A stretch of 64,000 bases of DNA from Pseudomonadales bacterium (GCA_017642855.1 JAEPOO010000001.1:248001-312000); one strand, 5' to 3'; numbered from the stretch's first letter, positions 25,910 through 34,876 are shown. Made by a program: numbers and translations. The notes: generated by a model not told the origin, from the letters alone.

Positions 25910-26474
25910 AGGCCGTTACATCAGCCGCTCGGTTAAGACGTGCCAGGACCATGGGATCAGTAAGCGTTTTGGACTTCGACACTCTAGCGATTGCCTCCTC
26001 GTAAAACGATATCGCGCCGCTGTAGTCTTTCCTCGAGCGGTACCATTGCGCGAGCGAGGTGATGCTTCTAATGGCTTCCTCGCTATCAAATCCCGAATCT
26101 TTTTGCTCAAGAAAGACGATAAATCGTAGAAATTTGCCAATCTGAAGAAAACTCTTTTGATCGACAGCGCATCGAAGCTTCAGTTTCACAACTGGGATCT
26201 GTCGGCGTGAGTGGACTCCGTATCTGGACTGAATTTCGACGATGGCCTGATAGAAGAATTTCTCCGCTTTTTGGCACTGCCCTGTTGCAACCAAACCTCT
26301 GGCATCGAAGTAGTGAGTTGGGTCGATATCGGTTGATCTTATCAGCTTTGCATCACTGGACTCCTCGCTGTAAAGCGTTGAGCTGAGCCGATCTAATTCC
26401 ATCTCGAGCATAAGATCTCCCGCAAAACTGTGCTTTGCAAGCAGTAAGAAAAATATCACGAACACCAATCTCAC
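25887..26474 (-). CDS. Secreted TPR-like hypothetical protein
   Basis: A 195-residue protein with a signal peptide (MRLVFVIFFLLLAKHSFAGD) and helical repeats in the second half (EEAIRSITSLAQWYRSRKDYSGAISFYEEAI), which look like one or two tetratricopeptide units. Probably periplasmic and involved in protein contacts. It is transcribed divergently from the hybrid kinase gene and overlaps the STAS-like gene at the 3' end. I do not recognise a family. Confidence 0.6.
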   Translation of the reverse strand: MRLVFVIFFLLLAKHSFAGDLMLEMELDRLSSTLYSEESSDAKLIRSTDIDPTHYFDARGLVATGQCQKAEKFFYQAIVEIQSRYGVHSRRQIPVVKLKLRCAVDQKSFLQIGKFLRFIVFLEQKDSGFDSEEAIRSITSLAQWYRSRKDYSGAISFYEEAIARVSKSKTLTDPMVLARLNRAADVTAFMMFAQE

Positions 26475-26660
26475 TCTGTTTGCCTCTTTTTTGAACGCTG
26501 GCTAGAGTGCCATGGTCGATAGAAAAGAGTTTGTTCGAACAGTGATGTTTCGTGACGTTTTGTAAGTGAGAGGATCAAAGTGATATCAGCACTACGGTAC
26601 TTAATGTCTGCTAATTCTTTCACCGATGGTGTGAATTTTTGGGTTCACCCTTTTTGTGGT

Positions 26661-26674
26661 TACAAAAAGTTACA
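26661..26674 (+). promoter_or_regulatory. RstA-box-like direct repeat upstream of hybrid kinase
   Basis: TACAAAAAGTTACA lies 54 nt before the kinase start. With the flanking GT it forms GTTACA-N4-GTTACA, a 10-bp direct repeat. It matches the E. coli RstA consensus TACATNTNGTTACA except at two positions. A perfect match lies at 30374-30387 next to the OmpR-type regulator. Confidence 0.5.
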
Positions 26675-26728
26675 GCCGAAAGTTTATATTCGGTTATCTT
26701 ATTGCTGGTCTGGTTACAGGATAGAATT

Positions 26729-28999
26729 GTGGACGTAGAGTTATTGTTTGAGTCGCTGCCCCAATATCAACTTCTGATCGTGCACAACGATCAAGCGACT
26801 CGGATTCTAAAGTCTAATCGGCACTTTCTTGCCATTTCGGGTTTTGATTCGGGCGACTTACAAGATAGAGACATCTCACTCGTTATTCCCGGTTTCCGCA
26901 AATTGAACGATTGGATTAAGGTTCAGCGAGATAGTCGATTGCCACACTTTCAAGGGCCTGAAGTATCTGTGGTTTTTGGTGCCAGATCGGCTTCCATGAA
27001 CATTCAGTTTTGCTTTCTGCGTCGCGAATCCGACGGGGACATCTATCAGATTTTTCTCATACCTGTCGTGACCACATTTTTAGACGTTCGAGATCAAGTC
27101 ACAGAGGCAAGCGAGCTCCGACGTTTCATGGATACCGCGAACGCTCCGATATTTGGCGTGGATTCAGAGTGTCATGTGAATGAGTGGAATCAGAAGTGCG
27201 AGCAGATAACTGGATACCCAAAACTGGAAATAGTCGGGAAAAATCTTATCGACTCTTTGATTTTGGAATTTGAACGGGAAAACGTTAGCGAACTGATTCG
27301 TAACGCACTGCATGGCGTTGAGACTTCAGTTCATCCGATTCGATTTCTTGCTAAAGACAATAGTGAGGTTGAAATGCTCGTAAGTGCGACCACCAGACGA
27401 AGTAAAGGGGGAGATGTTGTCGGTGTTTTGTGTGTCGGCCAAGATATCACAGGTCTGCGCCAAAAAGAGGTTGCTATCCAGCAAGCGCAGCGAATCGAGT
27501 CTCTTGGACTTCTTACGGGCGGGGTAGCTCATGATTTCAATAACCTGATGACGGTAATTAGTGGAAATTTGGCGCTGGTTCTAGAAGATCCAAGCATCAG
27601 CCCTGACGGGATAGAGATCTTAGAAGACGCCGTGTCTGCTGCGAGAGACGGTACCGAGTTAACGAGGCAGCTGCTAAGTTATGCTCGAAAGCAGCCGCTA
27701 GAACCACAAAGTGTCTCTTCCCGGGAGATGCTTTCACAAGTAGCACGTTTGCTGACTAGGACCATCAGTCCGGCGATTACCATTGAACTGCAGGATTGTT
27801 CTGAGGAGTTGTTCTGCCTTGTTGACAACGCTCAGTTGGAGTCGGCTCTGATTAATGTCTGCCTAAATTCGAGGGATTCGATAGCCAATGAGGGCCTGAT
27901 CCGTCTTGCGGTCAGCAGGAAAACGCTTTTCGGTGAAGAGGCGGAATCTCTTCAAATTAGCCCCGGTAAGTATGTATTGATTTCTGTAGAAGATTCCGGC
28001 TGCGGCATCGAAGCGGAAACCATTGATCGAGTGTTCGAGCCTTTCTTTACGACGAAGGACACTGGCAAGGGCACGGGCATGGGGCTGAGTATGGTCGAGG
28101 GTTTTTGTCGTCAATCTGACGGAACGGTTCTGATTGAAAGCGAGCCTGGTGTGGGCACAAAAGTTAGTCTCATGTTGCCTGAAATCGCCTCAAGCACAGT
28201 TGAGGTTGCGCTGAAACGGTCGGTGCCACAAAAGGAAGAAAGCACGGTACTTGTCGTGGAGGACGATGAGAGAGTGAGAAAGTTCGCTGAGCGTTGCCTT
28301 ATGGGCGCAGGTTTTTTTGTTATTTCGGCTTCTTCAGCTCATGAAGCGCAGCGGGTGCTTTTGAATCATTCAGAAAAGATAGGATGTGTTTTTAGTGACG
28401 TTGTGATGCCTGGGGGACAGAACGGTCGTGAACTTGCGACAGAAGTAAGCAAGAGCTATCCGGAAATCAGAGTGATACTAACAACTGGTTTCGAGGACAA
28501 AGAAGATAATGAAGATACGAGATTTCCGCTGCTTCGCAAACCTTATACAAGGTATCAGCTTGTGAATTTCGTCAATGATATCTTTTCGGCTGATCCTCCA
28601 GAAATCACAGGTATGAAAACTCATGATGATTTCTCGAAGATCTTGTTTATTGATGATAACGAAGATTTTCGAAGAACATACTGCCAGCTGATAGAGGATT
28701 TGGGTTTTCCCAATGTGATCGAGCTTGAGTCAGCGGAAGAAGGACTTTCATATGTACTTGAGCGCGGTGCAGATCTGATTGTTTCGGATTTGTATCTTCC
28801 GGGAATGAATGGTGACGAGCTTTATCAAACGTTATTGGAGTCAGGGCATCAACTGCCTTTTATCGTTATCACAGGTTCCAATATCGAACGAGAAGGGATC
28901 AATGTTCCTGCAGACGTTCGAGTGCTGCGAAAACCCTTTGGGGTTCAGTCTTTTTTGGACGCAATAGACGAAGTTGAGGTTGGATTTGAAGCGAGATGA
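26729..28999 (+). CDS. Hybrid sensor histidine kinase: PAS-PAS-HisKA-HATPase-REC-REC
   Basis: About 756 residues, no membrane segment, so a cytosolic sensor. Order: PAS-like region (residues 1-130), PAS (about 140-260), dimerisation helix with the phospho-histidine in GGVAHDFNNLMTVI, ATPase lid (DSGCGIEAETIDRVFEPFF, GTGMGLSMV), receiver 1 (VLVVEDDERVRK; acceptor in FSDVVMPG; lysine in LLRKPY), receiver 2 (ILFIDDNEDFRR; acceptor in VSDLYLPGMNG; lysine in VLRKPFG). Both receivers keep the full set of acidic, acceptor and lysine residues. The GTG start at 26729 has CAGGATAG before it; 26639 would lie across the RstA-like repeat. Signal from it may reach the regulator at 29604. Confidence 0.85.
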   Translation: MDVELLFESLPQYQLLIVHNDQATRILKSNRHFLAISGFDSGDLQDRDISLVIPGFRKLNDWIKVQRDSRLPHFQGPEVSVVFGARSASMNIQFCFLRRESDGDIYQIFLIPVVTTFLDVRDQVTEASELRRFMDTANAPIFGVDSECHVNEWNQKCEQITGYPKLEIVGKNLIDSLILEFERENVSELIRNALHGVETSVHPIRFLAKDNSEVEMLVSATTRRSKGGDVVGVLCVGQDITGLRQKEVAIQQAQRIESLGLLTGGVAHDFNNLMTVISGNLALVLEDPSISPDGIEILEDAVSAARDGTELTRQLLSYARKQPLEPQSVSSREMLSQVARLLTRTISPAITIELQDCSEELFCLVDNAQLESALINVCLNSRDSIANEGLIRLAVSRKTLFGEEAESLQISPGKYVLISVEDSGCGIEAETIDRVFEPFFTTKDTGKGTGMGLSMVEGFCRQSDGTVLIESEPGVGTKVSLMLPEIASSTVEVALKRSVPQKEESTVLVVEDDERVRKFAERCLMGAGFFVISASSAHEAQRVLLNHSEKIGCVFSDVVMPGGQNGRELATEVSKSYPEIRVILTTGFEDKEDNEDTRFPLLRKPYTRYQLVNFVNDIFSADPPEITGMKTHDDFSKILFIDDNEDFRRTYCQLIEDLGFPNVIELESAEEGLSYVLERGADLIVSDLYLPGMNGDELYQTLLESGHQLPFIVITGSNIEREGINVPADVRVLRKPFGVQSFLDAIDEVEVGFEAR

Positions 29000-29009
29000 A
29001 ATTTCAGCG

Positions 29010-29603
29010 TTACATCCTCATAATGCTTCTTATATGTTTTAAGGTAGCGCCAATCGCTGTTACAGACCTGCTGATATGTTCAGTGTCCTCACTCACTTTT
29101 CTGTAGTTCATCCGCGAAGCGTTTGTGCGAATTTTGTCACCACAAGCTACGATAGTTGCAAGCGGATCGTTAAGATCATCGAATAGCCTGTCATATCTCC
29201 CGAAGCCTGATCTTTCAGAACGTTCAATGGGCACGATGTGAGCCAGTACAACACCAACCGAGTTCGCAGGCCTTGATGTGGCAAAAATTGATACTCTGCG
29301 AAAGCCACGTCGTTTGTGTCTGAGTCTTATATTGACTAACGTGAGCGCCTCTCCATTGAAGTATTCGTCTCTGGCGACATTCAATCTGGCTAAGTCTGCT
29401 TGAATGACAAAGTCCTGAGCCGGTCGGCCAATGCAATCCGACGACGTGTAGCCTGTTAGCTCCTCCCACTCTAGGTTGACGGCCAAGATTCTGAAATCTC
29501 CGTCCACGAGAACAAGACATTCTTGGTTTTTCAGGAATGTTTCCTCGTAAACCAAGTCTTTGATGCTTTGAGACGAATGATGTTCTTTCATGTTGAGAGA
29601 CAC
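29010..29603 (-). CDS. PAS-domain protein with degenerate kinase dimerisation helix
   Basis: A 197-residue protein: PAS domain (residues 20-130, with ILAVNLEWEELTGYTSSDCIG) followed by a helix pair that looks like a histidine-kinase dimerisation domain (LFDDLNDPLATIVACGD), in which the phospho-histidine position is aspartate. No ATPase domain follows. The GTG start at 29603 directly abuts the stop of the upstream regulator gene (TAAGTG), and ATG 29591 is an alternative. It may bind a ligand and act as an adaptor for the OmpR-type regulator with which it shares an operon. Confidence 0.65.
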   Translation of the reverse strand: MSLNMKEHHSSQSIKDLVYEETFLKNQECLVLVDGDFRILAVNLEWEELTGYTSSDCIGRPAQDFVIQADLARLNVARDEYFNGEALTLVNIRLRHKRRGFRRVSIFATSRPANSVGVVLAHIVPIERSERSGFGRYDRLFDDLNDPLATIVACGDKIRTNASRMNYRKVSEDTEHISRSVTAIGATLKHIRSIMRM

Positions 29604-30293
29604 TTACCTGTTCACAAAGAGATATCCCACTGATCTTATCGTCTTGATATACCTCGGTTTGTTGGGTTCATCTTCAATTTTTTTCCTAATCTTGCCGATC
29701 AGAACATCAACACTCCGATCATTCGGATATGCGGTTCTGCCAGAGAGATGATCGATAATCTGATCGCGGGTTTTGATCGTCCCACGTTCGCAGACAAGAA
29801 GTTCCAGCAGATTAAACTCGTGACTTGTGAGGGTTATTGTTTCGTTGTTTTTAGTGACCTCTCGCATACCGAGGTCAACGATTAGGTCGCCAATCGTTTC
29901 GATCCTGGATTTGTTCTTTTCCTGGCCCTGGCGTCGACGCAACACACTTCGAATTCTCGCGAGTAACTCGCGTTCATTGCAGGGCTTAACCACGTAATCA
30001 TCGGCGCCACCTTCCAGGCCAATGATCTTATCTGCTTCATCTAGCGATGCGGTCAAGATGATGATCCCAAGGTCTGGGTAGTTTCTTCTCAGCTCCCCGG
30101 TAATGCTTAGCCCATGCCCATCAGGTAAGGAGAGATCGATTAATGCGCAATCCGGTGACAAGTGTTGTAACGCACTCTTCATTTGTTCCTGATTGGCGCA
30201 GTATGCGCAATCCATTCCGGCTCGATCAAGATAGCGCGTAAGCAGCCTGCCAATCCTTGGATCATCATCGAGAATCATTACGTTAGGTTTCAT
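29604..30293 (-). CDS. OmpR-family response regulator (RstA-like)
   Basis: A 229-residue two-domain regulator. Receiver: MILDDDPRIGRLL with acidic pocket, acceptor in CALIDLSLPDGHG, threonine in IIILTAS, lysine in YVVKPCNERELLARI. DNA-binding winged helix: TLTSHEFNLLELLV ... RSVDVLIGKIRKKIED ... YIKTIRSVGYLF. The divergent promoter region at 30294-30475 carries a perfect RstA-box match, so autoregulation and control of the neighbouring receiver gene are likely. No ordinary membrane kinase is adjacent; the hybrid kinase at 26729 is the nearest candidate partner. Confidence 0.88.
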   Translation of the reverse strand: MKPNVMILDDDPRIGRLLTRYLDRAGMDCAYCANQEQMKSALQHLSPDCALIDLSLPDGHGLSITGELRRNYPDLGIIILTASLDEADKIIGLEGGADDYVVKPCNERELLARIRSVLRRRQGQEKNKSRIETIGDLIVDLGMREVTKNNETITLTSHEFNLLELLVCERGTIKTRDQIIDHLSGRTAYPNDRSVDVLIGKIRKKIEDEPNKPRYIKTIRSVGYLFVNR

Positions 30294-30373
30294 TGGGAAT
30301 TCGGGAAAAAGTGAAACGAAGAAGCATTAACCTAGTAAATCCATTGTTTTTCAAGCTTATGCAACCTGACAAT

Positions 30374-30387
30374 TACATTTCGTTACA
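30374..30387 (+). promoter_or_regulatory. Perfect RstA-box match between divergent regulator genes
   Basis: TACATTTCGTTACA fits the published E. coli RstA consensus TACATNTNGTTACA at every fixed position. It is part of a 10-bp direct repeat (TTACATTTCG, TTACATTGCG), the usual arrangement for OmpR-family dimers. It lies 81 bp from the OmpR-type regulator start and about 90 bp from the receiver gene start. Confidence 0.6.
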
Positions 30388-30475
30388 TTGCGGTTGAACA
30401 GGTTTACACGGTTTTAACTAACCTATCGGTGTCAAGTCGAGCAGAAAGTACATAAAGCACATGTAGTAGGAGGTT

Positions 30476-31360
30476 GTGACCATTTTTAAGGAAGCCATAC
30501 TTTTAGTTGACGATGATCAGAGGGTACTGAGACAGCTGCGATTCGGGCTTAAAGACTCAGACTTTGACCTTTACTTTACCCAATCTCCCATCGAGGCGAT
30601 GGGGATTATCTTGTCCTACCCAATAGACGTTCTGGTTTCAGATCTTCGAATGCCGCTTATGAATGGTTGCGAGCTACTCCAGTATAGCGCGTTGGCGTCA
30701 CCCCAAACATCCAGGGTGGTCTGTACTGGGGCTATGGGTAATTTTTCCAGTGAGCTGAACAATCGGGAGATTGATGTTTTGCTTCAAAAACCAATTCAGC
30801 CGCACCGTTTGCAGCTAGTCATCGAGGATCTATTAGAGAAAAAACTGTCCATTAAGAATGTCGTCAGAGTGGGTGAAAAAATCTCGCCTGAACCTGATGA
30901 GCTCTTTGAAAATGAGCGAAGAGAAGCTTTGCTTGCTACGCTCAAGGTATTGATGTCGCGAGACGGTACAGATCTCAATCAAATCAATTTTTGCAGAAAG
31001 CTAATGAGGCTGCTTTGTGATCGACTCTCATCCCCCGACAGAGTTACAAAGCATCTAGAGTACGCCGTGTTAGTCTCGCTACTTGATGAAGCAGAAATCA
31101 GTTTTTTGAGAGCTCATTTATCGAGCAATATCTTCTTTACGGATAATTTGACGAATTACTCGCTCAAATTTGGCGGTTGCAGGGAAGCTCAGATCATGGT
31201 GCTTCTCATTCGAGACTGTTGTTTCCTGCATTTAGAGGAGCAGGACACCTGGGAGATCGTTAAGGCGAGACTTTCACACAAAAGACAGTACTTCGGCTGT
31301 GAGTTCCTGAATAGTCTTGAGGAGATTGATGAAGATGACTTTCAAGGCTGTATCGCATGA
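30476..31360 (+). CDS. Response regulator with receiver and uncharacterised C-terminal domain
   Basis: A 294-residue protein. The N-terminal receiver is complete (ILLVDDDQRVLRQ, acceptor in VLVSDLRMPLMNG, VVCTGA, LLQKPI). The 170-residue C-terminal part is helical (ALLATLKVLMSRDGTDLN, HLEYAVLVSLLDEAEISFL) and matches no output domain I know. The start is uncertain: AGGAGG at 30468-30473 is only 2 nt before the GTG at 30476, but 8 nt before an ATT at 30482. It is divergent from the OmpR-type regulator. Confidence 0.7.
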   Translation: MTIFKEAILLVDDDQRVLRQLRFGLKDSDFDLYFTQSPIEAMGIILSYPIDVLVSDLRMPLMNGCELLQYSALASPQTSRVVCTGAMGNFSSELNNREIDVLLQKPIQPHRLQLVIEDLLEKKLSIKNVVRVGEKISPEPDELFENERREALLATLKVLMSRDGTDLNQINFCRKLMRLLCDRLSSPDRVTKHLEYAVLVSLLDEAEISFLRAHLSSNIFFTDNLTNYSLKFGGCREAQIMVLLIRDCCFLHLEEQDTWEIVKARLSHKRQYFGCEFLNSLEEIDEDDFQGCIA

Positions 31361-31424
31361 TTATCGATTCGGGCCAAAGAATGTTATAAAAGGTCACTCT
31401 TTTCGCGGGGAATAGTCGCTCGAT

Positions 31425-31865
31425 ATGGCCAACGTTATTCACGACGATGAGTATCAAGGATTGATTGTCCGTTTTGCTGGTGTCTTAGAAGGGGCTGCAG
31501 CTGTCGACGCAATACAACAACTTCTGTCCGAGATTGAATGTGGGCAACGAGAGAAGATCCGTAATCTACGCTGGATACTGTTTGATTATCGTGATGTCGC
31601 GGCAGCTGACCTGAAAGATTCTGATTCCGCGTACCAGCAGGTTCAGCGCTCCCGCATGCTCACGCGCCTCACTAATATTGGTAGGGTTGGATTTCTTGAC
31701 GATCTAGTTGTGATTCGATTGTTGGAACAAGAATCACCGTCTACGCCCAGTATACTCGATCGTTTTCGGCGAACGCTTCCTAAGTCAGATGAATCCACCA
31801 TTGTGTTTGATCGAGCAGAAGCACTTTCAAGGCTCAAACTACCCTTGGATTACTCTCACTTTTAG
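31425..31865 (+). CDS. Small STAS-like hypothetical protein
   Basis: A 146-residue soluble protein with the pattern GLIVRFAGVLEGAAAVDAI ... LRWILFDYRDVAAADL ... STIVFDRAEALSRLKLP. The strand-helix layout is like that of the STAS-like protein at 25508, with FDYRDV where that protein has WDLGDA. They may be distant relatives at the two ends of the same signalling island. It follows the receiver protein by 64 nt on the same strand. Function unknown. Confidence 0.55.
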   Translation: MANVIHDDEYQGLIVRFAGVLEGAAAVDAIQQLLSEIECGQREKIRNLRWILFDYRDVAAADLKDSDSAYQQVQRSRMLTRLTNIGRVGFLDDLVVIRLLEQESPSTPSILDRFRRTLPKSDESTIVFDRAEALSRLKLPLDYSHF

Positions 31866-31877
31866 AGCCATGTCCGC

Positions 31878-32882
31878 CTATGCGGCCTCTTCCATCTGAA
31901 CTCGATTTCGACCGGCATTTTTTGCTTTATATAGCTCTGCGTCGGCTCGGTCCAGCCAACTGTCTGTTGTGTCCTCTGCTTTAAGCATCGTAACGCCCAA
32001 GGAGATGGTCAGGTCGCGGCCTGGAATGATGTCCGTTTCCTCGACAGTCTTTCGAATTTTCTCGGTGAGCTGAAAGGCCGCCTGGCGATCAGTGCCGTCA
32101 GCGATAATGACAAATTCGTCGCCGCCGATACGAAAGACACGGTCACTCTCCCTCAGCATACGGGTAATGCAGTTCGCGAGATTTTTGATGGCGATATCCC
32201 CGATCGCATGACCGAGCGTGTCATTGATAGCTTTGAATCGGTCGATGTCGATGCAAACCAGGCAGGCGCTGACTCCGTATCGCTTGTGGAAGCCAATTGT
32301 CTCAGTCATTTTCTCGGTGAATGCGCGACGGTTTCCAACGTCCGTCAGGTCGTCTTTCAGGGAGAGCGAGCGTAACAATGCCTTGTTGCGTTCTTCAGTC
32401 AGCGCGAAGGCGAAAGAGAACCCGTTGATTAAGCCGATGGTTACGAGGAATGAATAAAGCTGAAAGTTGCTGTAATCGACACCCCAGAACACACCGCCAA
32501 CGCCAATTAACATCAGCGTATTGATGACAACTGCCTGTCGGATTGGGACAAGGTAATAGATCACGATGGTGGATGAGTAGACCCAGTAGATGCCTTCGGT
32601 GTCGAACATCTGCAGAAATACCAACGGGCCGATGGCAGCGACGGCTGCGCTGGAGGCTCGCGCCAGGGCATCTTTACCTGTCCTATAGGTAAAGATACCC
32701 AAAGACAGGAACATGAACGCGATTACGAAGTCGAATGCCGCTAATAGATAGTCGCCGGTAATCAGCCGATGGATACCAAAACCACCAATGGCACTGCTGC
32801 CAAGCACCGAGAAAATCACCATCGTTTTTGCTGGATGTTCTTCCCACCTAAAGGTTTTCTCTCTCATTCGTATTCTGCTCAA
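31878..32882 (-). CDS. Membrane diguanylate cyclase (GGDEF)
   Basis: A 334-residue enzyme that makes cyclic di-GMP. The first 190 residues hold about six hydrophobic helices without a known sensor family. The GGDEF domain is complete: DDLTDVGNRRAF at its start, FKAINDTLGHAIGD, the catalytic RIGGDEF, and DRADAELYKAKNAGRNRV. An RxxD inhibitory site five residues before GGDEF reads RESD (LRESDRVFRIGGDEF), so product feedback is possible. The gene may start with the TTG at 32882, which overlaps the TGA of the diheme cytochrome gene, or with the ATG at 32867. Confidence 0.85.
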   Translation of the reverse strand: MSRIRMREKTFRWEEHPAKTMVIFSVLGSSAIGGFGIHRLITGDYLLAAFDFVIAFMFLSLGIFTYRTGKDALARASSAAVAAIGPLVFLQMFDTEGIYWVYSSTIVIYYLVPIRQAVVINTLMLIGVGGVFWGVDYSNFQLYSFLVTIGLINGFSFAFALTEERNKALLRSLSLKDDLTDVGNRRAFTEKMTETIGFHKRYGVSACLVCIDIDRFKAINDTLGHAIGDIAIKNLANCITRMLRESDRVFRIGGDEFVIIADGTDRQAAFQLTEKIRKTVEETDIIPGRDLTISLGVTMLKAEDTTDSWLDRADAELYKAKNAGRNRVQMEEAA

Positions 32883-34876
32883 AGGGTCTTCAGAAACTCA
32901 ATGATTGCTGAAACTTCATCGTCAGATAGTGCCGGACCAATCCTTCCTTTTACCTTTTCGTCTCTGAATTCATGTCCGGCGTTGCTGTTACCAGCGATGC
33001 TGGTGTCGAGAATAAATAGGCCGTCTGTGGTGTAGTTGTGATCGGTGTTCGGCACGGCTCCGACGGCGACACCAACATTTTTGGTATCGAATGTCGGATC
33101 GCCAAGAAGGAACTTCGTTGGTCGTTTATCAGGATTGCCGAGTAAGTGTCGCAATGATGGTACGGAGCCGTTGTGCAGGAAAGGCGCTGTTGCCCAGACA
33201 CCGTTTAGGGGTCTGGCCTTATAGCCCGCGCCTGCCTGTAGACAGTTCGGCCGATCCGTTGTAATCGCTAATCGCTCCGCTTCGGAGGCGCGCTGCCTGT
33301 CGAACCATTGATCAATCCCAAGCTGCACCACCGCACCCAGGGCGTAAGGATAGGGCAGGAAAGGGTTATCTGTTATCCGTGCCTGTTCAAGCTGACTCTT
33401 CTTGGGATTCAGAAGCGATGCTTGATCAACGCATACGTCAATGTCGATCCCCATCGCGGGGGTGTTATTAAGGTTGCTCGCAGCAGTGTTGATCGTCCTT
33501 AATGCGAGTACATTGCTCTGTCCGGGATCTGTTCCCATGTAGTCCTGGTGAACAATTTTTACGTTCAGGAGCGATTCTGTTGTTGTTCGCCGTGTATCAC
33601 CGTCATACCAGGCTATCGGAGCAAAGTGGCTCCAGAATTCACTGTTTGGATCATTGCCTCGCTCCACGGCTTTGGTGAGGGCGGGGAGATGACAGGCTTG
33701 GCAGTGTTTGTCGTAGAGCTCGGCACCGGCTGCCGCCAGTTGCTCGTCAATGTCTCCGAAGGCTTTAGGCCATGCAGGCGAATGCAGTCCACTGAATGAC
33801 TTTGTATCGAGAGGCTGCTCTGGACCTGCCAGGGCGGATTCAAGCCAGTGCAGGTTCATCATCGGCACGGCATTAGCAAACCTGCCTTCGTTGATGGGGG
33901 CACTGTAGTTGGTCAGGGCAGCCGTGCCCATGGCTTCACCCGCGTTGCGGATCAGCGGTTGCATGATAGATCCGTCGTACTGGACCCAACTGAACCAGGA
34001 TGACGTCCAGATGTGGGGATAGTTCACGGGTGCGCTGATGTTGACGTAGTTTTCAAACCTTCCCGTATCCAGAGCGAACACCTGGTTACCAATACGATTC
34101 AGCGCATCAAGTCTTGAGTATCCCTCGACCACGTCGATGCCATTCGGTTCTTTCTTGAGCTCGTTGATGACGTTGGTGAGGTCCGTATTGAGTTTGGCGA
34201 TGCCTTCGTCGGTGTATTCAGTTCCCAGTACGCCTTTAGCAAACCTAAGAAACTTACCGTTAAGCACAGGCAGCTTACTGGACAAGGCGGTTTGACCAAG
34301 CGCAGCCTCGATCGCGAGGGTGAGTTGACCAAGATCAACATGGGCAGGTCCGCCTTGTATCAGATAGCGTTCTCCTTCATGAATCAGCTGGCCTGTATGA
34401 CAGGCGGCGCAGGTGAAGCCGATGGCCGTCTGTGCGTTCTTGATGCCGATAACATTCTGGTAGTGTGTCGTGGCGAAGCCGATTGGCAGACCCAATGGAT
34501 TTTCCTCGCTGGCTTCCTGGGGGACAAACCCGAAACGGGAAAGATAGGCGCCTGAGGAGAATTTTGCCCCTCCAGAGAATAGAAAAGAAAAAACACCGTC
34601 ACTTGGTTCCTCCAATGCCATGAACCAGGAGGAGGGGATGTTTAGGGTACGCGACCCTTGCGTCTTGAAATGAAACTCCTCTGTCATTGCTTTTGACCAG
34701 TTCTGTTTGCTGTCCCAACTGGCGACAGGAGTCAGGTTTGGTGCGGGTAGCGTGGGTGATCTAACGGCTTCAAGCAGGACGGACAGTTGAGAGCCTGCGC
34801 CAACGACAGCGGCGACAACAAGAAACAAGACGAAGCAAAGGAGGGGTTTCATCCATCCCAGGTGTTTAGCGTTCAT
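32879..34876 (-). CDS. RoxA-like diheme c-type cytochrome
   Basis: A 665-residue exported protein (signal anchor MKPLLCFVLFLVVAAVVGAG) with two heme c motifs, CAACH near residue 155 and CQACH near residue 390. The spacing, length, and the segment KARPLNGVWATAPFLHNGS place it with the rubber oxygenase RoxA/diheme peroxidase-like group; RoxA cleaves poly(cis-1,4-isoprene) by dioxygenation. Whether this homologue acts on rubber, another polyene, or peroxide is unknown. The ATG at 34876 has AAGGAG 5 nt upstream, better than a start 18 nt earlier. It is translationally coupled to the diguanylate cyclase. Confidence 0.75.
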   Translation of the reverse strand: MNAKHLGWMKPLLCFVLFLVVAAVVGAGSQLSVLLEAVRSPTLPAPNLTPVASWDSKQNWSKAMTEEFHFKTQGSRTLNIPSSWFMALEEPSDGVFSFLFSGGAKFSSGAYLSRFGFVPQEASEENPLGLPIGFATTHYQNVIGIKNAQTAIGFTCAACHTGQLIHEGERYLIQGGPAHVDLGQLTLAIEAALGQTALSSKLPVLNGKFLRFAKGVLGTEYTDEGIAKLNTDLTNVINELKKEPNGIDVVEGYSRLDALNRIGNQVFALDTGRFENYVNISAPVNYPHIWTSSWFSWVQYDGSIMQPLIRNAGEAMGTAALTNYSAPINEGRFANAVPMMNLHWLESALAGPEQPLDTKSFSGLHSPAWPKAFGDIDEQLAAAGAELYDKHCQACHLPALTKAVERGNDPNSEFWSHFAPIAWYDGDTRRTTTESLLNVKIVHQDYMGTDPGQSNVLALRTINTAASNLNNTPAMGIDIDVCVDQASLLNPKKSQLEQARITDNPFLPYPYALGAVVQLGIDQWFDRQRASEAERLAITTDRPNCLQAGAGYKARPLNGVWATAPFLHNGSVPSLRHLLGNPDKRPTKFLLGDPTFDTKNVGVAVGAVPNTDHNYTTDGLFILDTSIAGNSNAGHEFRDEKVKGRIGPALSDDEVSAIIEFLKTL

